From contig JAKMXF010000327.1 in assembly GCA_024704765.1 (NCBI GenBank), positions 203,360 through 267,359 on the forward strand: a stretch of 64,000 bases of DNA. The letters run 5' to 3'. The stretch is from Oopsacas minuta. Taxonomy: Eukaryota; Porifera; Hexactinellida; Lyssacinosida; Leucopsacidae. Below the pieces are notes generated by a model that did no database searches, had not been told where the DNA came from, and worked only from the letters and a program-made list of their open reading frames with translations. The translations under genes and the position numbers were made by a program. Positions 1 to 12,195 of this stretch are shown here, one piece after another (the stretch's first letter is position 1; every line of letters starts with the position of its first letter).

Positions 1-1850
1 CAGAGGAATTAATAACGGTCCTATCGAAAGAGAGGCTAGAGAGAAATCAAATAAATGAGACTACTAACAGTAATCCTTCAGTAGTATCTAGAGAATATAT
101 ACCCATATTGGATAAAGGAGAGCCCTCAATTACGATTTTGATTCGAATGATGGAGTTTCACTCTCAGTTGATCTAAATGAGTCTGGTTTTCAACATTGTG
201 TTACTCATGAATCTCAAAAAGATGATAAACTAATTCAAAAATCCCTACATAAGGGTAGCAATATTGCTTCTTTCAAGACAACGCATAACATTGTAGAATC
301 AGAATTATTGAATTCAAGCAAACTTCCGCCACGTCCCGCAGAGAATAACTTTGCTGCTCCAAGCTTGACATACGTTGACTCAAGAGGATATTGCCAACCG
401 TTTGAATTCGTTTATGCTAACAAAGGGTGGATATGGCAGGAGAATTAATCTTGTCAAAGGGGATATGTTCTTTTCGTAGTTTAATTAAAGAAATAGGTTG
501 GAATCATTTCTGGAATCCTCACTCTCTGAACGAATATGTAACAAAAGTAGAAGACGATAATCTTCTCCATCAACTATTTACGGATGGCTTTGTGTTTATG
601 AGAGGTTCATAGATTTCCTCAGTATTGAAATACTTGCTTTTCCCCATCAGAGCACACAATGAAAGCTGTTGCTGCTATTTGGTGTAATCTAAAGGAGAGC
701 CTAAACGAAGATAGACATATAAGAAACAAAACAACTATAGTAATTAGCCGGGAAAGTATGCCAATATCATTTTCTATTCTTCAAAAGTGGCGTTCACACC
801 GTGAAACTGTAATCGTGAAGACGATATTTCTTGAAGTTACGACTAATGTTGTTTTACTAAATGAAAGGTATTTGTTGATCTCCGATATTGCCTGATTGTA
901 AAAATTATATTAGCTAATACCCAACGTTCTGGAATTATCGAAGGAATGTTGATTAAGAGGTGTTGAATGCAAAATCCGATGTAATACTGATAACAGTCAT
1001 GTCATGTCATATCATGTCATTTCTGTTCAAAATCACAATACAGGGTATAAATAGGCTGCCATGATATTTCTTCAAGATGACATTTATCATTTTCTTTGCC
1101 AATATGTAACTCTATTACTCCGGTCTTTGCCACTTTTTGGGCCGGAAAGAGATTTACCCGACAGTGGAGTATTCCGAACATGGCGTTCTAACTCTCTTCC
1201 TTGGAAAACTATTTGTCATTGTTTGCCTTCTGGTTTACTACTTTACGACATAGTTGATCAGACTAGCTGCTGCCCACTCAGTATCGTAAGGGTGCATCCA
1301 CACTACAGCCTTGCGATACTGAGTATGTATAATCCTTCTATGCAAGAATCAATAAGTCAATTCATGTGTCATGAACCTAACACAGGTGAGGGATACAATA
1401 GACATCACATATCATACCGCCACATCTCCTCAGTATTTACTGAGTTAGCTAAATGTCAACCTAATAGTGATGAAGCTACAATGTCGATGAAATCGATATT
1501 CCCAAATCGATGGACCCAGTTTCATTGAGTGAGGATGTTGATAAGTTATCTTCCTGCTGTATCAATAACAGTTGCCTTACATACTCTGATAGATAAGATC
1601 ATTCGTCGAAATGATATCGCTGGAGAATTATACAATTGGTGAAGAAATACAAGTCGTGACTGAAAATTCCAATATTCGGGATATCAAATCACCTGATACT
1701 TCTGATTATACGTACAAGTATTGCAGTCCTTGAGGAATAATTTCCCTATAAGTCAAAATATTCTCGTAATTGCAATGGTAAGAGTATTTTTACGAATCAA
1801 TATTAAGAATACTATTTTATCTGAACATTTGAATTCCTAATCGGGGAATC
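1..1850 (+). pseudogene. Degenerate coding-like sequence, unknown family
   Basis: Not recognised. Open stretches run on the plus strand in changing frames: one frame for the first 115 bases, then about 100 codons (from about 140 to 450) containing SSKLPPRPAENNFAAPSL, then MDMAGELILSKG... (427-612), a 78-codon frame (659-895) and a 155-codon frame (1061-1528). The way one frame hands over to another suggests a decayed gene or transposon rather than chance. No domain motif is visible. A pentanucleotide repeat (TCATG-type, about five units) lies at 996-1021. From 1530 to 1850 nothing is seen. Confidence 0.25.
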
Positions 1851-1862
1851 GTCATTTCACGG

Positions 1863-2150
1863 CAGCACCGGATTTAGGAGTGTTCGGAGTGTGCGGCTGA
1901 ACAGGGCTCCACATTTAGGGGGCCCCACAACTCAAAGTCATTAATTTTATATACACTGTAACTCTACTTTATTCACTATAAATCTTATGCTAGAAATAAT
2001 AGAACATAACCTTCGCATGAATACAATAAACACAAGCATTCTAAATTAAGGGATGGGGACAGGTGGGCGAACAGTGACGGCTTTGAATTGGCTTCAGAAG
2101 GCCCGGGAATTTTCCTCGAACAGGCCCCCACGTACCTAAATCCGGCACTA
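1863..2150. mobile_element. Short nonautonomous hAT-like element (MITE)
   Basis: Imperfect TIRs: AGCACCGGATTTAGG at the left and, in reverse complement, AGTGCCGGATTTAGG at the right. It is flanked by a near-perfect 8-bp duplication: TTTCACGG (1855-1862) and CTTCACGG (2151-2158). Length 288 bp, no coding capacity. TIR style and 8-bp TSD are hAT features. A fragment of the same family lies at about 28479-28527 in the opposite orientation. Confidence 0.75.
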
Positions 2151-2470
2151 CTTCACGGTGAACAATTTTGAAGTAATCCATTTAGCAACCAAGAGTAATT
2201 AATTTAACCCTATTTGGGAGAGGTTAGTATCAGATTCAGCCATGAATATGCTGAAATAATGTTTTAGACAAGGTTAAACCTTTGCTAGAAATAATAGATA
2301 ATATTTTCCTAATTATACACTAACTGTTGAATTAGTTAGTGAGACTTTGACACCTATATACATATTTATTGATCCAATCGGGTACTTTCTATCCTTTTAC
2401 ATGCCCAGTTCAATTTTTTGAGCGGATTCTACTTTGATTGTTTTTCATCCACATCGTTGTCCAGCATAGG

Positions 2471-2624
2471 CAGCGGTTCCCAACCTGGGTCCATGAGCCC
2501 CTTGATGGTCTACCGACGATAGCAGGGAGTCCACAGGATCTTTTTACAGCATATGGAAAGGGGTCCATGGGGGTATGTAAATATTGGTATAGGGATCCAG
2601 AGCAGTAAAGGTTGGGAATAGCTG
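2471..2624. mobile_element. Short hAT-like MITE
   Basis: TIRs CAGCGGTTCCCAACCT and, in reverse complement at the right end, CAGCTATTCCCAACCTT. The flanks share CATAGG on both sides, a worn 8-bp duplication. The GGTTCCCAACC type of end is common in hAT MITEs of animals. No coding sequence. Confidence 0.6.
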
Positions 2625-2654
2625 TCATAGGGAAACGATTGATAATTTATAGTT

Positions 2655-4155
2655 GATACGGACTGAACCTCATTAATACGAACATCAAACAATTTTGCGT
2701 TTATCTGGAGTTCGTATTAACCAGTGTAATTCCAATTTTATCACCTTAGTACGAGGGGCACTCGAAAGGTTTTGCCGTTTGGTATGAAACCACTAATCTG
2801 TTGGATATTTTTCCGCATCCATCTTTTCAGACATATTTTATTACCTACTTTGAAACTTTCATTCATTTATCTCTTCTACTTTCATAAATTAGATAATTTT
2901 AGTATACATGGCTTCTAAAGTATCTCAATCTAAATCAGATCTTACAAAACGTGATTTTCGAGCAATAGTTTTGATCTTATTCAAACTACAGAAGACAAGA
3001 GTAGAAATCTATGAATCTTTACAGGAACATTTCCCGGATCTAGCTCCTTCTCTAACCACAGTTGAACGATGGTACAGGGAATTTATTCACGGAAACTTTG
3101 TTCTTGAAGATGCCCCTCGTTCAGGAAGACCGAATATTTTACATAATGAAGAAAATGTTAACGAAATGCTAGATCTAATTACTAAAGATCCTCATATTAC
3201 GTGCGCTCAGTTAGAGTATGAAACCGAGTTATCATCGGGGACAATTAATATCATTTTGCACAAAGAGCTTTGTGTCAGGAAGTTGTGTGCCCGATGGATT
3301 CCCCATTCTTTGAGCTTATGGCAATAATATCCCGCATAGACTTTTGAAAAATTATGCTCAAAAGGTTTGCTAATGGAAGTTCAAGAGCTGTTTCTGAGAT
3401 CCTTACAGGTGATGAGACATGGATATACCATTATGATCCAGAAATCAAGCGAATATCAAAGGAGTGGGTTGAAGAAGATGCCCCACCTCCAACCAAAGTG
3501 CGGAGGGCTAGATCTGTTGGGAAACAAATGTGGGCGATGTTTTCAGATCTAGTGGATTTGTCGAAGCTGTTGCTCTCGAGGATAGAAAGACTGATACTGC
3601 CGACTGGTACACTACAGTGTGCCTACCCAAAGTAATCACAGTAATTGAGTCACAGCGGGAGAAGACAGGCATTAGAGGAATTCTTCTTCATCATGATAAT
3701 GCATCATCGCATACGGCAATCAGAACTCGTGAGTTTTTGGAAAATTCTGGACTCAAAACATTACCTCACCCACCCTACAGTCCTGATTTAGCCCCTTGTG
3801 ACTTCTAGTTGTTCCCTAGACTCAATGATCAATTAAGTGGGAGGAGATTTTCGACTAATGAGGAGTTGAGAGGGGCACTTTTCCAAGCGATCGGAGACAT
3901 ACCCAAAGAAGAGTGGAAAAAATGTTTTGATAATTGGTTTACCAGAATGAAAAAATGTATAGATTGTCAGGGAGAGTATTTTGAAAAAATGTAATAGTCA
4001 ATTTTATTATTACTATCTGATATGTCGGTTAACGTCAAAACTATTCGAGTGCCCTTCGTATGGGCCTAATTTTGTGTAAATATTTATCTTCTTATCCATA
4101 AATGCTTATTAACCGTTTTCGTATTAACGAAGTTCAACTGTTCGTACTGAAATGA
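2655..4155. repeat. Palindromic MITE-like repeat interrupted by mariner A
   Basis: Sequence left of the mariner (GAACCTCATTAATACGAAC, near 2665-2685) is matched in inverted orientation right of it (CGTATTAACGAAGTTC, near 4120-4136). The two arms resemble the ends of pogo/Tigger-type palindromic MITEs elsewhere in the window, so mariner A seems to have inserted into one. Arm limits are approximate. Confidence 0.45.
2750..4060 (+). mobile_element. mariner element A (DD34D, decayed)
   Basis: A 1.3 kb mariner with TA at both ends and 26-bp TIRs matching at 23 positions (left CGAGGGGCACTCGAAAGG, right in reverse CGAAGGGCACTCGAATAG). The transposase starts at 2908 (MASKVSQSKSDLT) with a helix-turn-helix region and the linker-like DAPRSGRP, continues in other frames with the first catalytic Asp in TGDETW, the second in LHHDNASSH and the third in SPDLAPCDF, 34 residues apart, and ends near 3994. 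Lesions: frame breaks near 3327-3354 and 3530-3640, and a TAG in place of the Trp codon after CDF. It cannot make its own transposase. It lies inside a palindromic MITE-like sequence. Confidence 0.88.
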
Positions 4156-4160
4156 AAGGT

Positions 4161-5235
4161 TTGTTAACAAACTTATGAACTTTTTTACAGGTGAATGGGT
4201 TGAGAGATACTTGCGGTATTTATACGATACCATATCTGTCTGCACAACAACACAATTGTTTTCATTTTGATTTTATCATTATCCAGTGTGCATTACCCTC
4301 TTGCCAGGGAAATTTGACTGCATCAAGCCCAATTTTGAATTTTTAGAGTCTAAAAGGAGTTGTGACATGATTTATCATATTTTCATCCCTCTGGGGATAA
4401 ATTTAATAGTGATGCAATATAATTACTATATAGAGTAGGACCTCGTACCGAACCACGTTAATCCTAATCCTCGCTAAAATGCCCGAAGCAGGGGTGTATG
4501 AGAAGGCACTTCTTTATGGAAATATTTGGATTATTTATGTTTAATTTTCAGTTCAGAAATTTGAGTTCAACTTTATAGTGAACATTATATTACCAAGTAA
4601 TATATTTTTATTTTATCCAATTTTTGTGTATCGTTTACTTGTGGAAATGCTTATATTCCTTCGATTTCCAGCTAAAAAGTACTGAATTTGGTTGCATTCA
4701 CGTTTTTAATTTGAGTTTTCCAAATTAGTGTAAATATCTTGTATTTCGTAAGATATTAATGTAGCCGAATATACTACATACGAGGCACTTTGTGTAAGGG
4801 GCAGTGTTTTGGAGCGTTCCTTTACTTTTATACGTACGAATACATCCCTGGTCCGAAGGAGTGCTATAATATAGTATAGCGGTCCAGTTTTGAAATCACT
4901 ACCTGTATGCTACTGTGCCAACTACCAAGTAAAGGGCCAGTATTGAAATGGTTGCCTATGTTATTATTATTCATGTGCAGCTCCTATAGAGAGATTCCCT
5001 AATGGCTTGGAACGTTGTGGACATCCATCCTTCAGCGAAGTCTAGCGGTCAGGTTAACATGAAAATCCATACACATATACACCAAGGGTCGGAGATTTGC
5101 ACCACTCAGTTTAACAGGGTTCCTAAAATAATTTTACACTCAATTGTTTTGATTTGTCTCAAAATTTCGCATTAAGGATAGGGTCAATCATCAATTCCAA
5201 GACAAATCATTTTTTGGAGAAGTGAAAGGTAAAAC
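4161..5235. other. Intergenic, no feature seen
   Basis: AT-rich sequence without a supported gene. A short stretch near 4432 (GTAGGACCTCGTACCGAACC) resembles one end of the pogo-like MITEs seen elsewhere, but no partner end was found. Confidence 0.4.
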
Positions 5236-6205
5236 TACTTGGGGCATCAAATTGTTCCCATCCTTAGTTTATAGCAGCCAAACTCTACTCGATTACATGA
5301 AATGCAGAGTATATAATAGTCTTATCGATCACCATTTTGAATACTGTTGAGCAATTCACTCTAACTCTCAATATCTTGATCTAACCTACTTACCATTGAC
5401 ATATTTTAGAGAGTCAACTTTTTCATGGCTTCAAACACATATCAAGCAAAACCGAACAACGAGCTTACATAAAGATTCATACCGTACTCGGATACAAACC
5501 ACTTCAGATACATGAGGATCTAGTCACCGTTTATCATGAGGAAGCTCTAGCGTATCCCACTATAAAGGAATGGGCATGTAAATTAAAGGCTGGTAGAGGC
5601 AGCATTGAAAATGACCCTCAGACCGGAAGACCAATTCCGCTACCACCTCTGAAATTGCCTATCAAATTCTGGAACTATTGGTATTGACCCACATTTGAGC
5701 GTTGAAGAGATTGCCCTAATCCTGGACATCTCATCGGGAAGTGTTCATACATTTCTACACGATTATCTCGAATATTGAAAGATATCAGTCCGATGGATAC
5801 CAAAAATCCTCACTAAGAGGCAAAAGGAGAAGAGGGCATCATGCGCGAAAAAATTGCTTAAAGAATATAGAGATTGTGATTCTGGAACGTTATATGAAAT
5901 CGCTATTGGTGACGATACTTTGATTAAATTTTCTGAACCTCTGCGTAAGGAACAAAGCAAATCGTGACTCCCAAATGGTTATTAATCTACCGAAAAGGCA
6001 CGTCTGGATTTCTGAGAGGATAAGGTCCTCTAAAGCATATTTTTTGATGCGTATGGGCCAGTGGTTCAAATACTTGTGCCTAAAGGAGAACGACTCATTG
6101 GAGAATATTCCGTAGATAAATGCCTGAGAGAAGTCGAGAAAGTCCATACAACACGACGTACGTCTATAGGAACTCGAGGAATCAACTTCTCCACGGTAAT
6201 GCCAG

Positions 6206-8668
6206 TAGGGATCGACCGGTCACCCGGCCCGGCCCCGGTCCCGGCCTAAAGTCCCGAACCTTGCAGGGGGGCTAGTTAGTTTTAAGAAGATATAATTCAC
6301 CTTACTATACTATCAGTCTATCACTATCAACTACTTGTACTAATAAAGATTCTAATGTGTTTGTGAGCTTGCTTCGTCCCCGCAAATTTCTTCAACTTCT
6401 AAGTTGTGGTTCGGAAGAACAACTTAAGGATATGGCTGCTGTAGCTTGAATAAACCAAAACCAATCGCTCTGTAATTATACTTGAGAAACAAGAGCTTCT
6501 CTATGTTAGGTTAGGAGGGAGCAAACGGATCCTATCGCCTTGAGAATTTTACCCACCATTTTAAATTCTCGTTCATTTGGAACTGATCCGCAAGGTGGAC
6601 TCAAATACTGAAAGGCAAGTATAGACAATATTGGATACAGATTCAAGTTCATACGCCAGTACCACAATGGATCTAGCTCTCGGTGAATTTTCTTGTCAGC
6701 GAAGTAGTGCAATATTTCATGTTTTACTTCGTTTCTGATCGTATCTTCCCCATCACAAATAGTATTATTATTAACCGAATCGGATTGGCCATCTGAATCA
6801 CTTAAAATTACATCCCAGCAACTTTTTGCAGGAGAATCAGCGTTAATTTGAAAACTGCCTCTGCCAAAGACCATTCAAAGATGTTGGAAGCAACACTAAC
6901 TAATTTACCCTTTGCCTCTTCTGCTTTCGCCTTGTCCATAAAGCCACTCGTTTTATATCTAGGATCCAGAAGAGTGGCCAGTGCATGCACTTCATTTGTT
7001 TCGACATCAAAGAAATGCACTCGGGGATCAAGCCCCAAAATAACGTTTCAGTTGTACGATCATTTCGTTTTTGATAGTATTGATTCCAAATTCATTGATA
7101 GCATTCAATTCATAAAATATTTTCTTGATGAATGGAATGGTATCGGAAATGCAAGCATATTCGTGTTCTGAATCCAATGTCGCATCGGCGAATGGTTTTA
7201 ATAAACGAATTACTTTGGGAATAAGCATCCAGTCATTTGGAGTTAGTTGGTATTCTATATTAATATTGATATCATCTGCGCAACGAATAGCACGTTTCTG
7301 CTGAATTAACGGACTAACATAGCATAGTAAGAACTCCAGCGCGTTTTCTCGCCTAAAATCAGAGTGCTTCCAGGAACACCATTGTAATCTGCTTGATGAC
7401 CTCTGAGAACTCCCATCGCCTTCGGACTCTGCCGAAAAAAGGAAATCAATTTGGTGGCACGGGCCATCATGGATTGGACACCACTTGTTCAAAAATAGAA
7501 TTCATGACCACAAGATGTATCATATGTAAAAAACAACCTGCATTATCCTGGTTGTTGATAACCATGGCATTTACCATATTGAGGGCATTATCTCGCAATA
7601 TCAAGTGGAGCTTTTCCTCTAATTTCCAATCAAAATGATCATGCGCAACGTCTTGGCAATTGAATCAGCTGTATGTGATGTATCATATGGAAAAACAACG
7701 CAGCACAACTGCTTTTCGCTCTCCTTTCTTGTTGATGAAATGCAGCGTGAAGTTAATAAAAGCGTGTTGACTCTTTGATGTCCAAATATCAGTCGTTGCA
7801 CTACAAAAGTCTCCGAGATTATTGTGCAACAGCTCCATGATATTGAATTGTACACGTCTGTATATATCTGGAATAATCCTTTGGCGGAGCACTTTTCACT
7901 TGGAACATCGAATTTGTGATTCAAATGACTAATTTTTCAGCTGTAGTGTAAGGGAGAAGTGAATCACATATCCATTCAGCTAAAAAATAATTCCCCCTGT
8001 TTTGATCAGGGTGATCAGGTAGCCATTTTATTTTCAATTCGAATGTTTCCTCTAGACTCTGTTGGGTTTGTGAACCTGGGGTAGCCAAAATGTAGATAGA
8101 TTGTTGCTTCGAATTCTCTTCATCTTTTTTGCATCTTTTTGCTTCATCAGCATTTCTTATTATTATTGCCTCCTTGTATTCGATAGGGTGATACGATTCC
8201 AAGTGACTCCAAAGCGATTTAGTTGAAAAAGACTTTTTTGAACCTCCATGAGTATCCCTTCGTATCTTCCTCGTTTTTCCTTGACAGACAGAAATGTTGC
8301 AATTGGCAATTGATTCATCTGCACAATCGGCATCATAAAATTTCCAGACCTCAGATGCGTACCTTTTGGCCATTGATATGAATAGTAAATTAAAACAATC
8401 AATTGTATGTATTATTTATATTATTCAATGATAATTACCTTTTGACACTATTTTAAATAACATATACTATATTGATACTATGTATTGAGAACCCAGATGT
8501 CTGATTACAATTACGACTATTTACGTTGTCTATATTTTCACGCTGTTGACTTTAAAGGAGCTTTGCGCATAGGTTTTTAAGGTGGATAATATTACTAATT
8601 AGCACAGAAACAACTGTAAACTTGCATTATTTACTATCAACTCTAACTCCGGCCCCGGTCGATCCCTA
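6206..8668 (-). mobile_element. hAT element with BED-finger transposase relic
   Basis: A 2463-bp element with 14-bp TIRs TAGGGATCGACCGG and a perfect 8-bp duplication AATGCCAG (6198-6205 and 8669-8676), diagnostic of hAT. It lies inside mariner copy 1. The gene is on the minus strand. GC-rich subterminal runs (CCGGCCCCGG type) lie at both ends. Confidence 0.93.
6506..8373 (-). pseudogene. hAT transposase (ZBED type), frameshifted
   Basis: Transposase relic of the hAT element above. It begins MAKRYASEVWKFYDADCADES with a BED-type zinc finger (CNISVC ... SLWSHLESYH), followed by the RNase H-like region in at least four frames (ATTDIWTSKSQHAFINFTLHFI; MNKWCPIHDG...; ATLLDPRYKTSGF) and ends in a recognisable hAT C-terminal dimerisation motif (LYPILSILAFQYLSPPCGS, then NEREF). 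Frame changes near 7920, 7620, 7030 and 6840 make it nonfunctional. Related host genes are the ZBED proteins, but the flanking TIRs and TSD show this is the transposon itself. Confidence 0.88.
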
Positions 8669-8935
8669 AATGCCAGATCTCATGTTTCAAAATACGTTAG
8701 TGAAGTCATTGAAGATATAGGGCATGAAACGATGGAACATCCTCTGGATTCCCCAGATCTATCACTTTGTTCTTTCTGGCTATTTCCTGAGCTGAAAAAA
8801 ACATCTCTGAAGGACGGCTACCTCATACCTGACAAGAGCTAGGAAACGGAATTTACCACTATCCCAATTTAGTGGACAGAAAGACTTTTCTGAAGAAGCA
8901 GTCGAGGCATGCAGTATATTGATTAGAAAATACCC

Positions 8936-9549
8936 GTGAACATCTTTTCAGAAAGATGTCATTTAAATCAAACGCCAAGGATGTGTGTCAGTATCCTTAA
9001 TCAAAGTGACCCTGTTCAAGCGAGTTACCGACAGCAAACTAAGTGTAAAATATGTGGAGAATTTGGTCATACTTGTCACTTGAGATGCAGACAGAAGTAT
9101 AAACAAGCAGTCTTTTTATCTATCAATTAGACTTACAGGGCGGTTAATTGAGTATCATAGCGAAATTGATGGATTAAGTTTATTGAAGATTAAAAACAAT
9201 TTCCAAATTTCAAATCATATGGGTGATATTATTAAAGTTCATGGGTTATTAAAAATATAAATATTCACCCATAATAATAAAGTTTTTGCCAAACTTTAGA
9301 ATACCTGAAACACATATAATGTGAATTCCTTCATACATTCTGATAGTTGTATTCAACTCGCGACCACTGATTTCCTATACATCAATAGTACATTCAAATA
9401 GCTAAGTAGTAAACTAATCCCTATTTCCGCTAAATTCCAAATTCAAGCCACTCTGAACAATATTCTTAGAATGCATTTCAAAGCTTCTGTTTTTAGAGGC
9501 GATGACAGTGGTTTCATTTCTGATGAAATTACCTCCATAATCCTTGACA
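8936..9549. other. Intergenic; small ORF with Cys/His pattern
   Basis: A 64-codon frame at 8936-9130 contains CKICGEFGHTCHLRC, reminiscent of a zinc knuckle though the spacing is not canonical. It directly follows the mariner relic and may belong to the MULE or another decayed element. The rest, to 9549, is AT-rich with no recognised feature. Confidence 0.25.
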
Positions 9550-9888
9550 TACCAGAAATTAGTTTTGACGGTAGCTTTTTTACTGTACCACTGCAGTTTT
9601 ACCAGCTTTGGACGCTCTTAATCGCCATTGATTAACATGTATTCCTGCTATACATTGTCTCTTGACTGGAAAACCTGAAGAATTAAATCAAGCATTTCTC
9701 TCAAAATTTCAGCAAATTCTTCTACAATTGCAACCTCAAATAACAATGTCGGACTGGGAAAAGGCACCAAGTAATGCTCATAGAACGCTATTCAATGGGA
9801 TCAAGCTACAAGGCTATTGGTTCCATTATACCCAGCAAATTTGGAAGATGATTTAGAAAGTAAATCTTACAACGACATATACAAATAA

Positions 9889-12195
9889 CACAGGTCAACA
9901 AATTTTCACTTATTATTCTCATGAAGCAAAAATGGGTATTTTTCTAGACTACTTTTTTGTGCTGATTTCAAATGTCGCATTCATACCTCTCTAACACGTA
10001 TACATTTTTTATATTCTAGCTTGAAATTTTAGAATTCAATTTCGAAATATAACTTATTTTATTATGCTTAATTAATGCTAAAAGTTGTTCAACTAACTAA
10101 GGTTGCTTGTTATTAGAGTCTCAATGTAAATAATTCAATAATTAATTCAGTATCAAATTAGAATCTAACTATCTTGCAATAGGAAATTGAAAAATTTTCA
10201 CATTTGTGAGATATATAAGTTGAATAAACAAAAAGAAAATATTTAAGACGTCAAAAACGTTGAGAGTAAGAATTTATTTTGTAAACTCTATTGGGTTCAT
10301 TCCTGGGCAACATCCAGTAATAGTCCGTCATCATACTGTCATTCCAGAAACCTTGATATCGATTTTCCATTCTGAGAATGTCTTGGTGAAATCGTTCACC
10401 CTGTATATCGCTTACAGCACCAAGGTTTTCTGGAAAAAATCAAGATGGGAGTGCAAAAAGCGTAATTTCAATGACATATGGCATCCCATGTTTTCATATG
10501 ATTGAATTAAGTTTTTACTCCTTCAGTATACTCTGTTGACTTCATATTACCTAAAAATTTTTCACAAACCCATTTGAAAGATTTACAAGCTGTGAATTCC
10601 TTAGCGGAAAGTATATTGTCAAACTCTTCATCCTTGAGAACTTCCCTAATTTGTGGTCCAATAAATTCACCCTCTTTAAGCTTAGCATCCTAGTTTGGGG
10701 AATTTCTCAACAATATAGCGAAACCCTGTAGAATTTGTTTTACCCATTGTTTTGATGAAAGTTTCATCAATCCGAGTTTTATATGAAGTGGTGGCAAAAA
10801 GAAATTGTTAGGATCTACCAGTGGTGTATATTCAATATTGGATGTTCCTACTTCATAATTTGTTCTCTTGGCCCAATCACGTTTTTTGTAATGTTTTATT
10901 GTTGCACGACTGTCCCATAAACAAAGAAAGCAACAATATTTGATAAATCCTTGTTGCAATCTCATTAACAGACCCAATGACCTTAAGATCCCACATACAT
11001 TCCACCTGTGTGTTCTATATTTGATCGCAACCAAAACCTCTTCCAGGTTTATATAGGACTCTTTAAGATGTACAGAGTGAGCAATTGGAATTGCAGGATT
11101 TTTATTTCCGTTATGCAATAAAACGGCTTTCAAGCTAAGTTTCGATGAATCAATATATAGGCGCCAATCAGAAGATGAATGTTCCTGTGACGAACTAGAA
11201 AACAGCCCATCAATATCATTAGAATAACAGAGAGGACCATCAACTGTAAAATATTGAGCCAAATCAAAATTTCGTTTATCGTAGTGGGACACTATAACAT
11301 TCTTGTTGAGTAAATTCTTTGTTGAAGCATTGATGCAAGAAGTTCTGCCTGTTCCTTCGACAGATCAAGATCCCTGACAAGGTCATTCAATTCACCTTGT
11401 GTGAAGGATGGGGCGCTAAATTACTGTCTTCAGGGACGTATTCTGAACCAATAGAAGATTCGTCCATTGAGTATGACAAAGTATCTACATCATCAGAAAG
11501 AGAATCAAATCCATATATCGTAGGAGTTGGGACAGCAAGGAGACATCGTGAGAAACTGGTCTGCGAGCAGATTCCAAATCTGGGTAAATTATTTTATGTT
11601 TATTTTTCATCGAAAACCCAGTGTATTTACGATGCAAAAATAGCAATCATCGTAGTGATTCTTTGGTTCCCTCCAAACCATTGGTATTGCAAAAGGCATT
11701 TAAGTTTTTCTTTTGTTCGCCCAATCACGTAAGCCACCACAACAAGCAGAACAAATCACATGAGGCGCCACATCTTATCTTGATCACCTAAATGACAATC
11801 AAAATACTGGCTATATATTCTCTTGAGGCCATTTATTATGGTACGTCGTTGTGATTTTAAACAAAAGGAGTCACAAACATAACAAAAACTGTCTGGTGTA
11901 TTGATACATCTGCGATGCATTATGAGAAACCAGATTGATTGATTCAAAAAAGAGAAACGGTAGAGCTAGTAAATTGGGATTTATTGCATTAGAATACAAA
12001 TTGTGCCACTTTGCTATTGTAAACTTTTAAAATATTTAGAATTATATTATTGAAAATAATGGAATAATATAGTGGGATTTTATGAAAAAGCTACACGTGA
12101 TAGATATAAACGGAGAGCAGAATTGAAATCAGGACAAAAAATCACGTTAGAAAAATCATATATGATCTGTGATGAAAAAACCTTGTTGACCTATG
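9889..12195 (-). mobile_element. Long-TIR CACTA-like element, copy A
   Basis: Left end CACAGGTCAACAAA and, in reverse complement, right end CATAGGTCAACAAG. Each is flanked by TAA (9886-9888 and 12196-12198), read as a 3-bp target duplication. Similarity between the two ends continues inward for roughly 115 bp, for example TTTTTGT(G/C)CTGATTTCAA on both sides. Length about 2.3 kb, inserted in MULE relic 1. CACxG ends plus a 3-bp duplication fit the CACTA/EnSpm branch of the CMC superfamily; that assignment is my inference. A second copy with the same kind of ends lies at 58684-60780. Confidence 0.75.
10260..11947 (-). pseudogene. Orphan transposase-like protein, copy A (broken)
   Basis: Family known from many arthropod genomes as repeated uncharacterised proteins. 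The N-terminus has Cys pairs (DSFCYVCDSFCLK ... YFDCHLGDQDK, 11947-11756). A 200-codon frame (11292-10690) carries WRLYIDSSKLSLKAVLLHNG, a CFLCLWDSRA motif and LPPLHIKLGLMK. The C-terminus in another frame has GERFHQDI (about 10400). I read the Asp of YIDSS and the Glu of GERFHQD as candidate RNase H-fold catalytic residues, with a CxxC module in between as in RAG1/Transib/CMC transposases. Several frame breaks make it inactive. Confidence 0.7.

Larger units (their letters stand above)
5236..8930 (+). mobile_element. mariner copy 1, split by a hAT insertion
   Basis: Mariner-type element of the same family as the one at 37781-39116. The left end is TA then CTTGGGGCATCAAATTGTTC (5236 on). The start codon is at 5425 (MASNTYQAK). 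The helix-turn-helix part (KIHTVLGYKPLQIHEDL) and the GRGSIENDPQTGRP linker are readable only across several frame changes and stops. The 3' part resumes at 8669 with an acidic/His-rich segment like that of copy 2 (IEDIGHETMEHP) and fades by about 8930. The hAT element 6206-8668 sits between the two halves, flanked by AATGCCAG duplications. From the left end to about 6145 this copy is almost identical to copy 2, including shared stops. Confidence 0.8.

Noticed and set aside
6206-8668. hAT gene as a domesticated host ZBED gene
   Set aside because: It is bounded by hAT TIRs and a perfect 8-bp duplication, lies in a mariner and has several frameshifts.
8936-9130. Retroviral-type zinc knuckle gene (gag-like)
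   Set aside because: The Cys/His spacing in CKICGEFGHTCHLRC is not the canonical CX2CX4HX4C, and no reverse transcriptase, protease or LTR was found nearby.
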